Positions 25,685 to 33,551 of a DNA stretch of 34,647 nt are shown here, piece after piece. Location: assembly GCF_004761975.1 (NCBI RefSeq), contig NZ_RQII01000052.1, positions 1 to 34,647 on the forward strand. The letters run 5' to 3'. The stretch comes from Planococcus koreensis (GTDB lineage: Bacteria; Bacillota; Bacilli; Bacillales_A; Planococcaceae). Positions within the stretch are counted from its first letter, which is position 1, and each line of letters begins with the position of its first letter. Position numbers and translations under genes: made by a program. The notes beneath the pieces are model-generated. The model had not been told where the DNA came from, did not search any database, and saw only the letters and a list, made by a program, of their open reading frames with translations.

Positions 25685-25836
25685 CGATATTCCGCACTTC
25701 ATTGCAACGCACTTGAATGTCTCGAAGCTAGCGCAGCGATGCAACGGTTTTTCATGTCCCGAAGCTAGCGAAGCGATGCAGGGACAGGGACAGAGACAGG
25801 AGTAGTACGGTTTTCTCTGCTGTTTTGCTCCATATC
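25685..25836. repeat. MITE-like element 3 (152 bp) between galK and the ROK gene
   Basis: The left end CGATATTCCGCA and right end GCTGTTTTGCTCCATATC (25819-25836) match the elements at 11796 and 15604. Inside are two copies of the module CGAAGCTAGCGCAGCGATGC (25723-25743 and, with one change, 25760-25780), 37 bp apart. The second is bracketed by TGTCCC/GGGACA. The module also occurs inverted at 34512-34532. No open frame of note. Confidence 0.72.
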
Positions 25837-25861
25837 AAGAGATATCTAAGCGACGGCGCGG

Positions 25862-25923
25862 CCAAGGGCTAGGCGAAGCAATGAGACGAGTGGTCTTCTC
25901 GTCTCATTGCGAGAGCCATGCCC
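25862..25923 (+). repeat. Long hairpin after MITE-like element 3
   Basis: CAATGAGACGAG (25879-25890) and CTCGTCTCATTG (25898-25909) form a perfect 12-bp stem around TGGTCTT. GGGCTAGGC (25866-25874) and GCCATGCCC (25915-25923) extend it imperfectly. The leading CCAAGGGCTAGGCGAAGCAA recurs at 15673-15692. No T run follows, so it is not a standard terminator. No clear promoter for the ROK gene was found in the rest of this gap. Confidence 0.65.
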
Positions 25924-25990
25924 AAAGCGTCCGGAGCGATATTAATTATGCTATTTCTAAAATAATTCAGCAAAAAAAACGGAGGTATAT

Positions 25991-27142
25991 ATGATGCGCC
26001 AAGGGACGTTTAAATGGATGAAATCGGTGAACAAATCGATGATCCTCAATAAAATAAGAAAAGATGGACCGATATCGCGCGCGCAGATTGCACGGGACAC
26101 GAAGTTGACGCCGCCGACTGTCAGCAGCAGCGTAAAAGAATTGATCGAACAAGGGATTGTCGAAGAAAGTGATATCGGGCAATCGCTGGGCGGCCGGAAA
26201 CCGACGATGCTGATCATCAATAACCAGGCATTCACCATTATTGGCGTGGATGCAGGTCCGGAAAGCATTGAGTGCATTTTGTCGGATCTCGCAGGCAAGG
26301 TGCTCAAGCGCTCCGAAACCAAATTGCAGCTGCCGATTGACAACGGAGAATTTATCGCCGCTTTGAAAAACTGCATCGAAGGCGTTCTGGAAACGGAACA
26401 TCCGCTTATCGGTATTGGTGTCGCGATGCATGGCGTGGTGGAAGTCGATACCGGCACTTCTTTATATGCGCCGAATCTGGGCTTGGCCAATATTCCAATC
26501 AAGGAAGAGTTGGAAAAGGCATTCGGTTTGGAAGTGAAAGTGGAGAACGATGCACGCGCCATGGCGCTCGGCGAATACTGGTTCGGCAATCATGGCGAAT
26601 TGGAAAGCATGCTGGCGGTGAACATCGGCAGCGGCGTTGGGGCAGGGCTAATTCTTAACGGCAAGCTTTATCACGGCGCATCCGATATTGCGGGGGAAAT
26701 CGGCCATATGACAATCGATTTGCACGGCGAAATTTGTGAATGCGGCAACCGCGGATGCCTGCAGACCTTTGTCGCCGGGCCCGCCATCGCCAGAAAAGTG
26801 AACAGCGACGCAACGGAAAACCAATTATCAGCAGAAAACGTATTCGAACAGGCGGTACTTGGCAATGAACGATTTACCGCCATTTTGAAAGAAACTGGAA
26901 GAGCGATGGGCGTAGGTCTGACAAATCTTATCCACATCGTCAACCCGGAAAAAATTGTCCTCGGCGGAGGCGTTTCAAAAGCAGAGAAGTTCATCTTGCC
27001 CGCCATACGTGACACCATTCAAACATCTGCATTGACGCCTGCAGCAAGCCAAACAAAAGTGGAAGTCTCCAAACTGGGGGACGATGCGACGTTGATCGGC
27101 GCGGTCACTTTGCTGCTGGTGGATATCTTTGAACCGAAATAA
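25991..27142 (+). CDS. ROK-family transcriptional repressor (XylR/NagC type)
   Basis: 383 residues: an N-terminal winged helix-turn-helix (about 10-70, ISRAQIARDTKLTPPTVSSSV) followed by a ROK sugar-kinase-like domain. The ROK zinc motif CECGNRGC follows the conserved GEIGHMT. NDARAMALGE lies at the sugar site. GGAGG (25981-25985) serves ATG 25991 or, at better spacing, ATG 25994. Divergent from galK and followed after 30 bp by galM, it is the obvious local regulator of galactose genes, presumably released by galactose or a derivative. Many Bacillales instead use a LacI-type regulator for this task. Confidence 0.93.
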   Translation: MMRQGTFKWMKSVNKSMILNKIRKDGPISRAQIARDTKLTPPTVSSSVKELIEQGIVEESDIGQSLGGRKPTMLIINNQAFTIIGVDAGPESIECILSDLAGKVLKRSETKLQLPIDNGEFIAALKNCIEGVLETEHPLIGIGVAMHGVVEVDTGTSLYAPNLGLANIPIKEELEKAFGLEVKVENDARAMALGEYWFGNHGELESMLAVNIGSGVGAGLILNGKLYHGASDIAGEIGHMTIDLHGEICECGNRGCLQTFVAGPAIARKVNSDATENQLSAENVFEQAVLGNERFTAILKETGRAMGVGLTNLIHIVNPEKIVLGGGVSKAEKFILPAIRDTIQTSALTPAASQTKVEVSKLGDDATLIGAVTLLLVDIFEPK

Positions 27143-27172
27143 AGAGAAATCAACGGAAGGGTGAAACAAGCA

Positions 27173-28231
27173 ATGGAAATCAGCAAAAAGGTGTTTGGCT
27201 CTCAAGACACACAAGCAATCACATTATATACATTGAAAAACGATCAAGGTTTTCAAGTGTCCTGCATTGATTATGGCTGTGCAATCACTGAAATGATCGC
27301 GCCAGACCGCAACGGAAACTTGGAGAATGTTGTACTTGGCTTTGACACAGTAGAAGAATACCAGAACAACCCCAACTTTTTGGGAGCATTGGTTGGGCGT
27401 TTTGCCGGACGGATCAAAAACGGAGAGTTTGCGGTTGATGGGGTGGAATACCAAGTGCCCCGGAATGACAATGGCAACCATTTGCATGGCGGTCCGAAAG
27501 GCTTGCATGCCGTAATATGGGATTCGCGAGTGATTCAGGCGAACGATGAAGCCATCGTCGAATTTACGCATACGAGCCCAGACGGTACAGAAGGTTTTCC
27601 GGGCAATTTGTCCATGACGGTCCGGTATACACTGAAGAATGACCGCAATCTGCTTGTCATTTCCTATTCCGGGAAATCCGATAAAACGACCTTGTTGAAC
27701 GTCACCAACCATTCGTATTTCAATTTGAGCGGTGATTTCAAGCGCACCATTCTAGACCATGAATTGACGATGGCAAGCGATCATTATGTGGAACTGGATG
27801 AAAAATTGCTGCCGACAGGCAAACTGGTGCCGGTTGCGGAAGATCCGCTATTCGATTTCCGAAACGGACGCAGCATCGTAGAAGCGACAACAGCTGAGCA
27901 TCCTCAAACCAAGCTGGCCGGCAACGGCTACGACCATCCGTTTTTATTGGACCGAGGAGCGCAGCCGGGAATCGAATTAACGGATGCCGAAAGCGGCCGC
28001 AAGCTTGTGATTGAAACAACCGAACCAGCAGTGGTTTTGTATACGGGCAATTTCATCGGAGGCGCCGGCACGATAAGAGGCGCGGCCGCACAAGATTATC
28101 TGGGGCTTTGTCTCGAAACACAAAGCCCGCCAGATTCGGTGCGCCACGCCCATTTCCCATCCGCCGTCTTGGAAGCGGAAGAGGAGTTTAGATCGGAGAC
28201 GAGTTATACGTTCTCTTTTGTCAGCAAATGA
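27173..28231 (+). CDS. galM: Aldose 1-epimerase (mutarotase)
   Basis: 352 residues with the galactose mutarotase fold. His residues in NHLHGG and VTNHSYFNLSG (His180) and the catalytic Glu315 in CLETQSPPDS are present. It converts beta-galactose released by the beta-galactosidases into the alpha anomer needed by GalK. A GTG at 27161 is in frame but abuts GGAAGG (27155-27160), so the ATG at 27173 is preferred. It is cotranscribed with the ROK gene, with no terminator between, and ends at the hairpin at 28255. Confidence 0.95.
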   Translation: MEISKKVFGSQDTQAITLYTLKNDQGFQVSCIDYGCAITEMIAPDRNGNLENVVLGFDTVEEYQNNPNFLGALVGRFAGRIKNGEFAVDGVEYQVPRNDNGNHLHGGPKGLHAVIWDSRVIQANDEAIVEFTHTSPDGTEGFPGNLSMTVRYTLKNDRNLLVISYSGKSDKTTLLNVTNHSYFNLSGDFKRTILDHELTMASDHYVELDEKLLPTGKLVPVAEDPLFDFRNGRSIVEATTAEHPQTKLAGNGYDHPFLLDRGAQPGIELTDAESGRKLVIETTEPAVVLYTGNFIGGAGTIRGAAAQDYLGLCLETQSPPDSVRHAHFPSAVLEAEEEFRSETSYTFSFVSK

Positions 28232-28254
28232 ACAAGTTAATAAAAGCAACGATG

Positions 28255-28293
28255 AAAAGATGACTTCGGGTAATGAGCCGGAGTCGTCTTTTT
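28255..28293 (+). terminator. Terminator of the ROK-galM transcript
   Basis: AAAAGATGACTTCGG pairs with CCGGAGTCGTCTTTT through one G-T pair and small mismatches. Five Ts end the structure. Confidence 0.82.
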
Positions 28294-28386
28294 AGCTTGC
28301 ATTTCCCTTTTTTTAGACGCAATTCCCATCATTTTCAACAACAGTTCACGCAGCCACGTAATTTGCACTAGAGCCTTTCAGCAAAC

Positions 28387-28395
28387 TGCTATAAA
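28387..28395 (+). promoter_or_regulatory. Extended -10 promoter of fbp
   Basis: TGCTATAAA is a TGn-extended -10 without a clear -35. It lies about 95 bases before the fbp ATG. No CcpN- or CggR-like site could be recognised. Confidence 0.5.
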
Positions 28396-28490
28396 CTGAA
28401 GATACAGAGAAAAATTCTTTGGGTGACCGATCGGATGCTTTAAGAACGGAATTGTCTTTATTGGAAATACGAAGGGGAAGGGGATTTCTG

Positions 28491-30425
28491 ATGTTAGATG
28501 AAAAGTACTTGAATTTATTAGCGGAAAAATACGACTGCGAAGAAAAAGTGGCGACTGAAATCATTAACCTGGAAGCGATACTGGATTTGCCGAAAGGGAC
28601 GGAGCATTTTGTCAGTGACTTGCACGGCGAATATCAGGCGTTCCAGCATGTGCTGCGCAACGGTTCCGGCAACGTGAAAGTAAAAATCCGGGATCTCTTT
28701 GAAGGGGAAATGCCGGAAGAAGAACTCAACGAATTTGCGACATTGGTTTATTACCCGGAAGAGAAATTGCAATTGATCAAAAGCGAATTCACCAGCAAAA
28801 CGAAATTGCGGGAATGGTACGTCGAAACCATCGAGCGCCTGTTGAAACTGGTTGCTTATGCATCTTCGAAATACACCCGTTCGAAATTGCGCAAAGCGCT
28901 GCCGAATCAATTCTCCTACATCATTGAAGAGCTGCTGTATAAGACGGACGAGTTCACGAACAAGAAGGAATACTACGAGAAAATGGTCGAGCAAATCATC
29001 GCCCTGAACCAAACCGATAAGCTGATCATCGGCCTGGCGTATACGACACAGCGATTGGTTGTGGATCATCTTCACGTTGTCGGCGATATTTACGACCGCG
29101 GCCCGGATCCGCATAAGATTGTCGATACGCTCATCGATTACCATTCGGTGGACGTCCAGTGGGGGAACCACGACGCCCTGTGGCTCGGTGCTTATGCCGG
29201 ATCGAAAGTGTGCCTCGCGAACATCGTCCGGATCTGCGCGCGCTATAACAATCTTGATATTATCGAAGACGCCTATGGCATCAACTTGCGGCCGCTTGTG
29301 AACCTGGCTGAGAAATACTACGAGGACAATCCGGTTTTTCGTCCGAAGCGGATTTCCGATGAGCCATTGACGGATCAGGAACAGCTGCAAATCACCAAGA
29401 TCCATCAAGCGATTTCCATCATCCAGTTCAAACTGGAAAGCCCGATCATCAAACGCCGCGCATGCTTTGACATGGAGGATCGCTTGCTGCTGGAGAAGGT
29501 TGATTATACGAATGAAGAAGTTACGCTCAACGGCGTAACATATAAGCTGGAAAACACGTGCTTTGCAACGGTCAACCCGGAGCGGCCGGAAGAATTGCTG
29601 GAAGAAGAAGCGCAAGTGATGGACAAGCTGCTGTTTTCTATTCAGCATTCGGAAAAACTGGCGCGCCATATGAATTTCCTCATGAAAAAAGGCAGCCTGT
29701 ATACGCGCTATAACGGCAATCTGCTGATCCACGGCTGCATTCCGCTGGAAGAAAACGGCGACATGAAAGAAATGGAGATTGAAGGCAAAACTTACGCGGG
29801 ACGCGAGCTGCTCGATGTTTTCGAACATTACCTGCGCTACGCCTTCGCCCATCCGGAAGAAACCGATGATTTTGCGACTGATATGGTGTGGTACCTGTGG
29901 ACAGGAGAAAATTCCTCGCTCTTCGGCAAACGGGAAATGACAACGTTTGAGCGTTACTTTATCAAAGAAAAAGAAACGCATAAAGAACGGAAAAATCCGT
30001 ATTACCATTTGCGGGAAGACGAGGGAATGTGCCGCAAGATGCTTGCGGAATTCGATTTGAATCCCGATTATGGACGCATCATCAACGGGCATACGCCGGT
30101 AAAAGAAATCGACGGCGAAAATCCGATCAAAGCGAACGGCAAAATGATCGTCATCGACGGCGGTTTTTCCAAAGCCTATCAATCCACTACCGGCATCGCG
30201 GGCTATACTTTGCTCTATAATTCCTTCGGCATGCAGCTCGTCGCGCACCAGCACTTCAGTTCGAAAAAAGAAGTATTGAGCAATGAAACCGACGTCTTGT
30301 CTGTGAAACGCTTGGTCGACGAAGAACTGGAACGGAAAAAAGTGCGGGAAACGAATATCGGGGAAAAGTTATTGGAGGAAATTGCTGACTTAAGAAACTT
30401 GAGAAAGCACCGGTATATGAAGTGA
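28491..30425 (+). CDS. fbp: Fructose-1,6-bisphosphatase, class III (Fbp)
   Basis: 644 residues; B. subtilis Fbp has about 670. The conserved N-terminal [24 protein letters not shown] is present. Metallophosphatase motifs include [24 protein letters not shown] and NGHTPVKE. It removes the 1-phosphate of fructose-1,6-bisphosphate, an Mn-dependent gluconeogenic step. The open frame begins at 28419, but GAAGGGGAAGGGG just before the ATG at 28491 decides the start. Transcribed alone or with the small membrane peptide gene at 30478. Its link to the galactose genes may be only positional. Confidence 0.96.
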   Translation: MLDEKYLNLLAEKYDCEEKVATEIINLEAILDLPKGTEHFVSDLHGEYQAFQHVLRNGSGNVKVKIRDLFEGEMPEEELNEFATLVYYPEEKLQLIKSEFTSKTKLREWYVETIERLLKLVAYASSKYTRSKLRKALPNQFSYIIEELLYKTDEFTNKKEYYEKMVEQIIALNQTDKLIIGLAYTTQRLVVDHLHVVGDIYDRGPDPHKIVDTLIDYHSVDVQWGNHDALWLGAYAGSKVCLANIVRICARYNNLDIIEDAYGINLRPLVNLAEKYYEDNPVFRPKRISDEPLTDQEQLQITKIHQAISIIQFKLESPIIKRRACFDMEDRLLLEKVDYTNEEVTLNGVTYKLENTCFATVNPERPEELLEEEAQVMDKLLFSIQHSEKLARHMNFLMKKGSLYTRYNGNLLIHGCIPLEENGDMKEMEIEGKTYAGRELLDVFEHYLRYAFAHPEETDDFATDMVWYLWTGENSSLFGKREMTTFERYFIKEKETHKERKNPYYHLREDEGMCRKMLAEFDLNPDYGRIINGHTPVKEIDGENPIKANGKMIVIDGGFSKAYQSTTGIAGYTLLYNSFGMQLVAHQHFSSKKEVLSNETDVLSVKRLVDEELERKKVRETNIGEKLLEEIADLRNLRKHRYMK

Positions 30426-30477
30426 CGGTCTGGTAAGCAGACTGTCTAAAAGTAGATGGGATTAATGGAGGCAGCTT

Positions 30478-30573
30478 ATGAGCAGGAAAGCGTCATTTTA
30501 CATTCTGGGCATCTTAATGATAGCTGTCCTTCTCGCAATAATTTCTTGGGTGGGGTATGGACCCATTGAATAA
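30478..30573 (+). CDS. Single-pass membrane peptide, 31 residues
   Basis: Too short for a standard gene finder. GGAGG stands 6 bases before the ATG, an excellent ribosome site. A short basic N-terminus (MSRKAS) is followed by a hydrophobic helix (FYILGILMIAVLLAIISWVG) and YGPIE. It begins 52 bases after the fbp stop with no terminator between, so it may share the fbp transcript. A terminator at 30637-30674 follows. Function unknown. Confidence 0.62.
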   Translation: MSRKASFYILGILMIAVLLAIISWVGYGPIE

Positions 30574-30636
30574 TAGTTTTAAAAGCTTGTTTTTAGAGGG
30601 AAATGCCCGTGAGAAAAAATAAAGCTGCAACAAGTA

Positions 30637-30674
30637 AAAAGCACAGTCGGCGATTCTTAGCCGACTGTGCTTTT
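30637..30674 (+). terminator. Terminator after the small membrane peptide gene
   Basis: A perfect 15-bp stem AAAAGCACAGTCGGC / GCCGACTGTGCTTTT surrounds an 8-base loop. It ends the fbp/peptide transcript. Roughly 190 bases to the next gene hold nothing recognisable. Confidence 0.93.
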
Positions 30675-30867
30675 GGTTTGGAATGTTTTTCTGATTCGAT
30701 GCCTGGACAGTAAAGAGCGTGGGAAGTTGAATAATGGGTTTATCGGGTGGCTGCGGTGTAAAATATGAATTGTTGGAAATGATCCGAAGCAGTTAGATTT
30801 TTTTATTTCCCGAAAATACGAATTCCGCATATGGAAGCGGAACATGAAAGCGAAAGGAGTGGGATCC

Positions 30868-31971
30868 GTGGGCAATCCTGTTATTATTGTCGGCGCTGGG
30901 CTCAGCGGACTTTATGCAGCCTCGCTGCTGACTGAGCGCGGCATCACATGCAAAGTGCTGGAGGCAAGAGACCGTGTGGGCGGCCGCGTATTGACCGCGC
31001 AGGCTGCCGGCAAAGAAGAGCTGGGCCAATTCGATTTGGGCCCGACCTGGTTCTGGCCACAATACGAGAAAACCATTGCCCGATTAATTGAAAGCCTGAA
31101 GCTGGAGACGTTTGACCAGTACGCGGCTGGCGCCATGCTTTCCGAGCGGAACGAGCACGGTCCGCCGGCGCGCTATGTCTTGCCGGAAGGCGCAGCTGAA
31201 AAATCTATGCGAATCAAGGGCGGTGTCCAGTCGCTGATTACAGCCATTGAGTCTGCGCTTCCACCAGGTACGGTCGAGCTGGAAACCCGCGCAACAGCCA
31301 TTCGGCTGGATGAAACAGGTGCGATTACAGTTGAAGCAAGTATGGGTGACGGAGAGCGAAAAGAAATTCCGGCAAGCCGGGTCATACTGGCATTGCCGCC
31401 AAGGATTGCCGCGCAACACATTGAATTCTCCCCTGCACTTCCTGCAGATCTGATGAGGGAGCTTGCCGAAACGCCGACATGGATGGCAGGGCAGGCGAAA
31501 GTCATTGCGGTCTACGAGCGTCCTTTTTGGAGGGAATCCGGTCTTTCCGGCTTCGCGACGAGTTGGGTCGGGCCTCTGCAGGAAATTCACGATGCTTCTC
31601 CTTCCCAAGGAGCTGGGGCGTTATTCGGCTTTTTCGGCATGCCGGCAGAAATGCGGCGCGGGATGGGAGAAGAGCAGCTCTTGGAACTGGTCACGGACCA
31701 GCTGACCCGAATATTTGGCCCTGCTGCCAAAAATGCGACTGCCATCTTGTACAAGGATTGGTCCAGCGACGCGGAAACAGCTGTGAAGGCTGACAGCATT
31801 CCACTCCGGGAGTTTCCGGCATACGGAAAGCTGCTGGCGGGCGGGGCATGGAAAAAGAAGCTGATTTTTGCCGGTACGGAAATGAGCGAGCAGTTCGGTG
31901 GCCATCTTGAAGGTGCGCTGCAAGCAGCCGAGCAGGCAGTTTTGGAAATTCAGGAAGAAAAAAGAACGTAG
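30868..31971 (+). CDS. FAD-dependent amine oxidase (flavin monoamine oxidase-like)
   Basis: 367 residues. The N-terminal Rossmann motif VGAGLSGLYAA and the second FAD motif LEARDRVGGRV mark the amine oxidase superfamily. The C-terminal FAGTEMSEQFGGHLEGALQAAEQA is the conserved flavin-contacting segment. At 367 residues it is shorter than typical monoamine oxidases (about 450), consistent with compact bacterial members. An ATG at 30844 is in frame but precedes AAAGGAG (30853-30859); the GTG at 30868, 8 bases after it, is chosen. Substrate cannot be read; it could also act as a protoporphyrinogen- or carotenoid-type desaturase relative. No signal peptide. Confidence 0.85.
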   Translation: MGNPVIIVGAGLSGLYAASLLTERGITCKVLEARDRVGGRVLTAQAAGKEELGQFDLGPTWFWPQYEKTIARLIESLKLETFDQYAAGAMLSERNEHGPPARYVLPEGAAEKSMRIKGGVQSLITAIESALPPGTVELETRATAIRLDETGAITVEASMGDGERKEIPASRVILALPPRIAAQHIEFSPALPADLMRELAETPTWMAGQAKVIAVYERPFWRESGLSGFATSWVGPLQEIHDASPSQGAGALFGFFGMPAEMRRGMGEEQLLELVTDQLTRIFGPAAKNATAILYKDWSSDAETAVKADSIPLREFPAYGKLLAGGAWKKKLIFAGTEMSEQFGGHLEGALQAAEQAVLEIQEEKRT

Positions 31972-31989
31972 TCCATTCATGAAATAGGA

Positions 31990-32115
31990 TGCCGGAAAAA
32001 ATCGGCACAGTGCCTGTTGATTTCCCATTAGTGCATGTTGAATGGCGCTTAGTGCCTGTTAATTTTTCCCGAAGTCATGTTAACTTCAAAATAACGCTTG
32101 TTAACGAAAAATCTT
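31990..32115 (+). repeat. 21-bp-period repeat array 4a (TGCCTGTTGATTT core)
   Basis: Six units start at 31990, 32011, 32032, 32053, 32074 and 32095, exactly 21 bp each. The core is TGCCTGTTRATTT with a variable remainder; units 5 and 6 are more degenerate. It lies within the 777-bp gap after the amine oxidase gene. Confidence 0.88.
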
Positions 32116-32146
32116 ACTATCCAAAACCATTTCGCCAAGGCGAAAT

Positions 32147-32206
32147 GCGCAAGTGCTTGAGAGGGAGCCGTTCGCCGGAGCGAACGGCTTTTCCATTTGC
32201 GCTTTT
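32147..32206 (+). terminator. Two-tier hairpin between arrays 4a and 4b
   Basis: Inner stem AGCCGTTCGC/GCGAACGGCT (32166-32189, CGGA loop) is followed by TTT. An outer stem GCGCAAGTG/CATTTGCGC (32147-32155, 32194-32202) is followed by TTTT. It can act as terminator for the amine oxidase transcript. A smaller stem CATTTCGC/GCGAAATG (32128-32147) abuts it. Confidence 0.75.
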
Positions 32207-32228
32207 GCCCGTTGATTGCGGCGAGCAA

Positions 32229-32354
32229 TGCCGGATAAAAACGGAATAATGCCTGTTGATTTCCTGCTAGTGCATGATGAATCTCGCGCAGCACCTGTTG
32301 ATTTGCCACGAATGCCTGTTAATTTTGGAATGACGCGTGTTAATGAAATAACCT
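32229..32354 (+). repeat. 21-bp-period repeat array 4b (TGCCTGTTGATTT core)
   Basis: Six units start at 32229, 32250, 32271, 32292, 32313 and 32334, 21 bp each. The first four match units 1-4 of array 4a in order (for example both begin TGCCGGA, then TGCCTGTTGATTTCC, then TGCATG), and the last resembles the last (CGC.TGTTAA). Variable halves have diverged. The remaining roughly 190 bases before 32546 show no gene. Confidence 0.88.
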
Positions 32355-32545
32355 GTTATCGAACTCCATCTAGTCATCAGTTCTCCGCAGGGAGCGGCCA
32401 GCAGGCAGTTAACATTGCGGAAAGCAGCAGTTAGGTATACTGTTAAATTAAGTAATCTGATAATTCTGACTAAAGTAAATACATAAGCAAAAATGCTGTG
32501 AATGGTGATTCCTGGCACAAGAACCTTGTACAAACGGCAATCTAA

Positions 32546-32680
32546 ATGAGGAGGAAGAATTTATCGAACGACGCAGCTAAAAAGCAGGAGGGAGGCAGAA
32601 GGCAAATCAATAAAAGCGATGAATTTCTGAATTGGGTTTTTGAAAAGAAGAGATCTCCTGATGCACCTCAAGAAACATAG
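32546..32680 (+). CDS. Possible small basic protein, 44 residues
   Basis: An open frame begins MRRKNLSNDAAKKQ and ends EKKRSPDAPQET, strongly charged with no membrane segment. The nearest ribosome-site sequence (GAGGAGG) falls inside the first codons rather than before the ATG, which weakens the call. A real gene would need another start or leaderless translation. It may be a remnant or chance frame upstream of the DUF4386 gene. Confidence 0.22.
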   Translation: MRRKNLSNDAAKKQEGGRRQINKSDEFLNWVFEKKRSPDAPQET

Positions 32681-32748
32681 CTGTTTAACCCAACAGTTTT
32701 TCGATGGGGTTTTTCACTGATGGAATAAAATTGATTGGAGAGATTAAC

Positions 32749-33501
32749 ATGAAAAATGGGATCGCTGAAAAAACACCGCTTTTCTATGCCCGGGTTGCGG
32801 GATATAGCTTGCTCCTGCTGGCGCTGATAGCCTTGTATGCGAATTTCTTCGTTCTCCTAGAGCTGTTAATTCCGGGAGATGCAGCAGCGACTGTAGCCAA
32901 TATCACTGCCAATGAATTGTCATTCCGCTTTGCCATTGCGAGTTTTGTCATTGTACTTGTTCTGGATGTCATCATTTCTTGGGCCCTCTATGTTTTGTTG
33001 AGGCGGGTGGATAAAACCGGGGCTTTATTGGCGATGATATTCAGATTGGTCTACAGTGCGATTTTGGGGGCTGCCATCTTCAATTTTTTGAGTATTTTGC
33101 TGCTGGTAAAAGAAGAGGCCTACTTAGCGGAATTGGGGACAAACCAATTACAGGGGCAGGTCATGCTATTAATCGATGGCTTTTCTAACGGCTGGGTGAT
33201 CGGGCTCGTTTTTTTCGGCATTCATTTGCTTCTCATCGGCTATTTGGTTTTCAAATCCGGGTTCATGCCTAAAATTTTGGGGATTTTGGTGATGCTTGCC
33301 GGTCTGGGCTATATGATTGACAGCTTTGCCTACATTATCCTGGAGAATTACGACGATTACGAAATCGTATTTGTGCTCATCGTCGCCATACCCGGTGCCA
33401 TAGGGGAATTGGCGCTGGCCATATGGCTGTTGCTTAAAGGCAAGAAAATACCTGAAATGACACCTGTAAAAGAAAGCTGCGAAGAGCGAGTTCATCCATA
33501 A
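32749..33501 (+). CDS. DUF4386-family membrane protein
   Basis: 250 residues, about six membrane helices. The N-terminal ARVAGYSLLLLALIALYANF, FVIVLVLDVIISWALYVLLRRVDKTGALLAMIFRLVYSAILG and KILGILVMLAGLGYMIDSFAY resemble DUF4386 proteins, whose function is unknown. GGAGAG lies about 7 bases before the ATG at 32749; the frame is open upstream to 32704 without a ribosome site. It converges with the hydrolase gene on the other strand, and no clear terminator separates them. Confidence 0.85.
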   Translation: MKNGIAEKTPLFYARVAGYSLLLLALIALYANFFVLLELLIPGDAAATVANITANELSFRFAIASFVIVLVLDVIISWALYVLLRRVDKTGALLAMIFRLVYSAILGAAIFNFLSILLLVKEEAYLAELGTNQLQGQVMLLIDGFSNGWVIGLVFFGIHLLLIGYLVFKSGFMPKILGILVMLAGLGYMIDSFAYIILENYDDYEIVFVLIVAIPGAIGELALAIWLLLKGKKIPEMTPVKESCEERVHP

Positions 33502-33551
33502 AATCAATAACCGGACGGACAGTAGAAAGGTGGCATCCTTATTCATTCATT

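Noticed and set aside
25691..25716. Two CGCACTT copies as another 21-bp array
   Set aside because: They are only 15 bp apart, with no third copy; they belong to the MITE-like element.
28518..30254. Long minus-strand open frame (578 codons) opposite fbp
   Set aside because: It mirrors the codons of fbp, a clear gene with known motifs. No ribosome site and no recognisable protein features.
30609..30713. GTG-started basic 34-codon frame after the small membrane peptide
   Set aside because: It reads through a perfect 15-bp terminator stem, and its ribosome-site match is poor.
31990..32354. Possible CRISPR arrays
   Set aside because: The whole unit is only 21 bp, cores are 8-13 bp and imperfect, and no cas gene is near. 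CRISPR repeats are longer and nearly identical.
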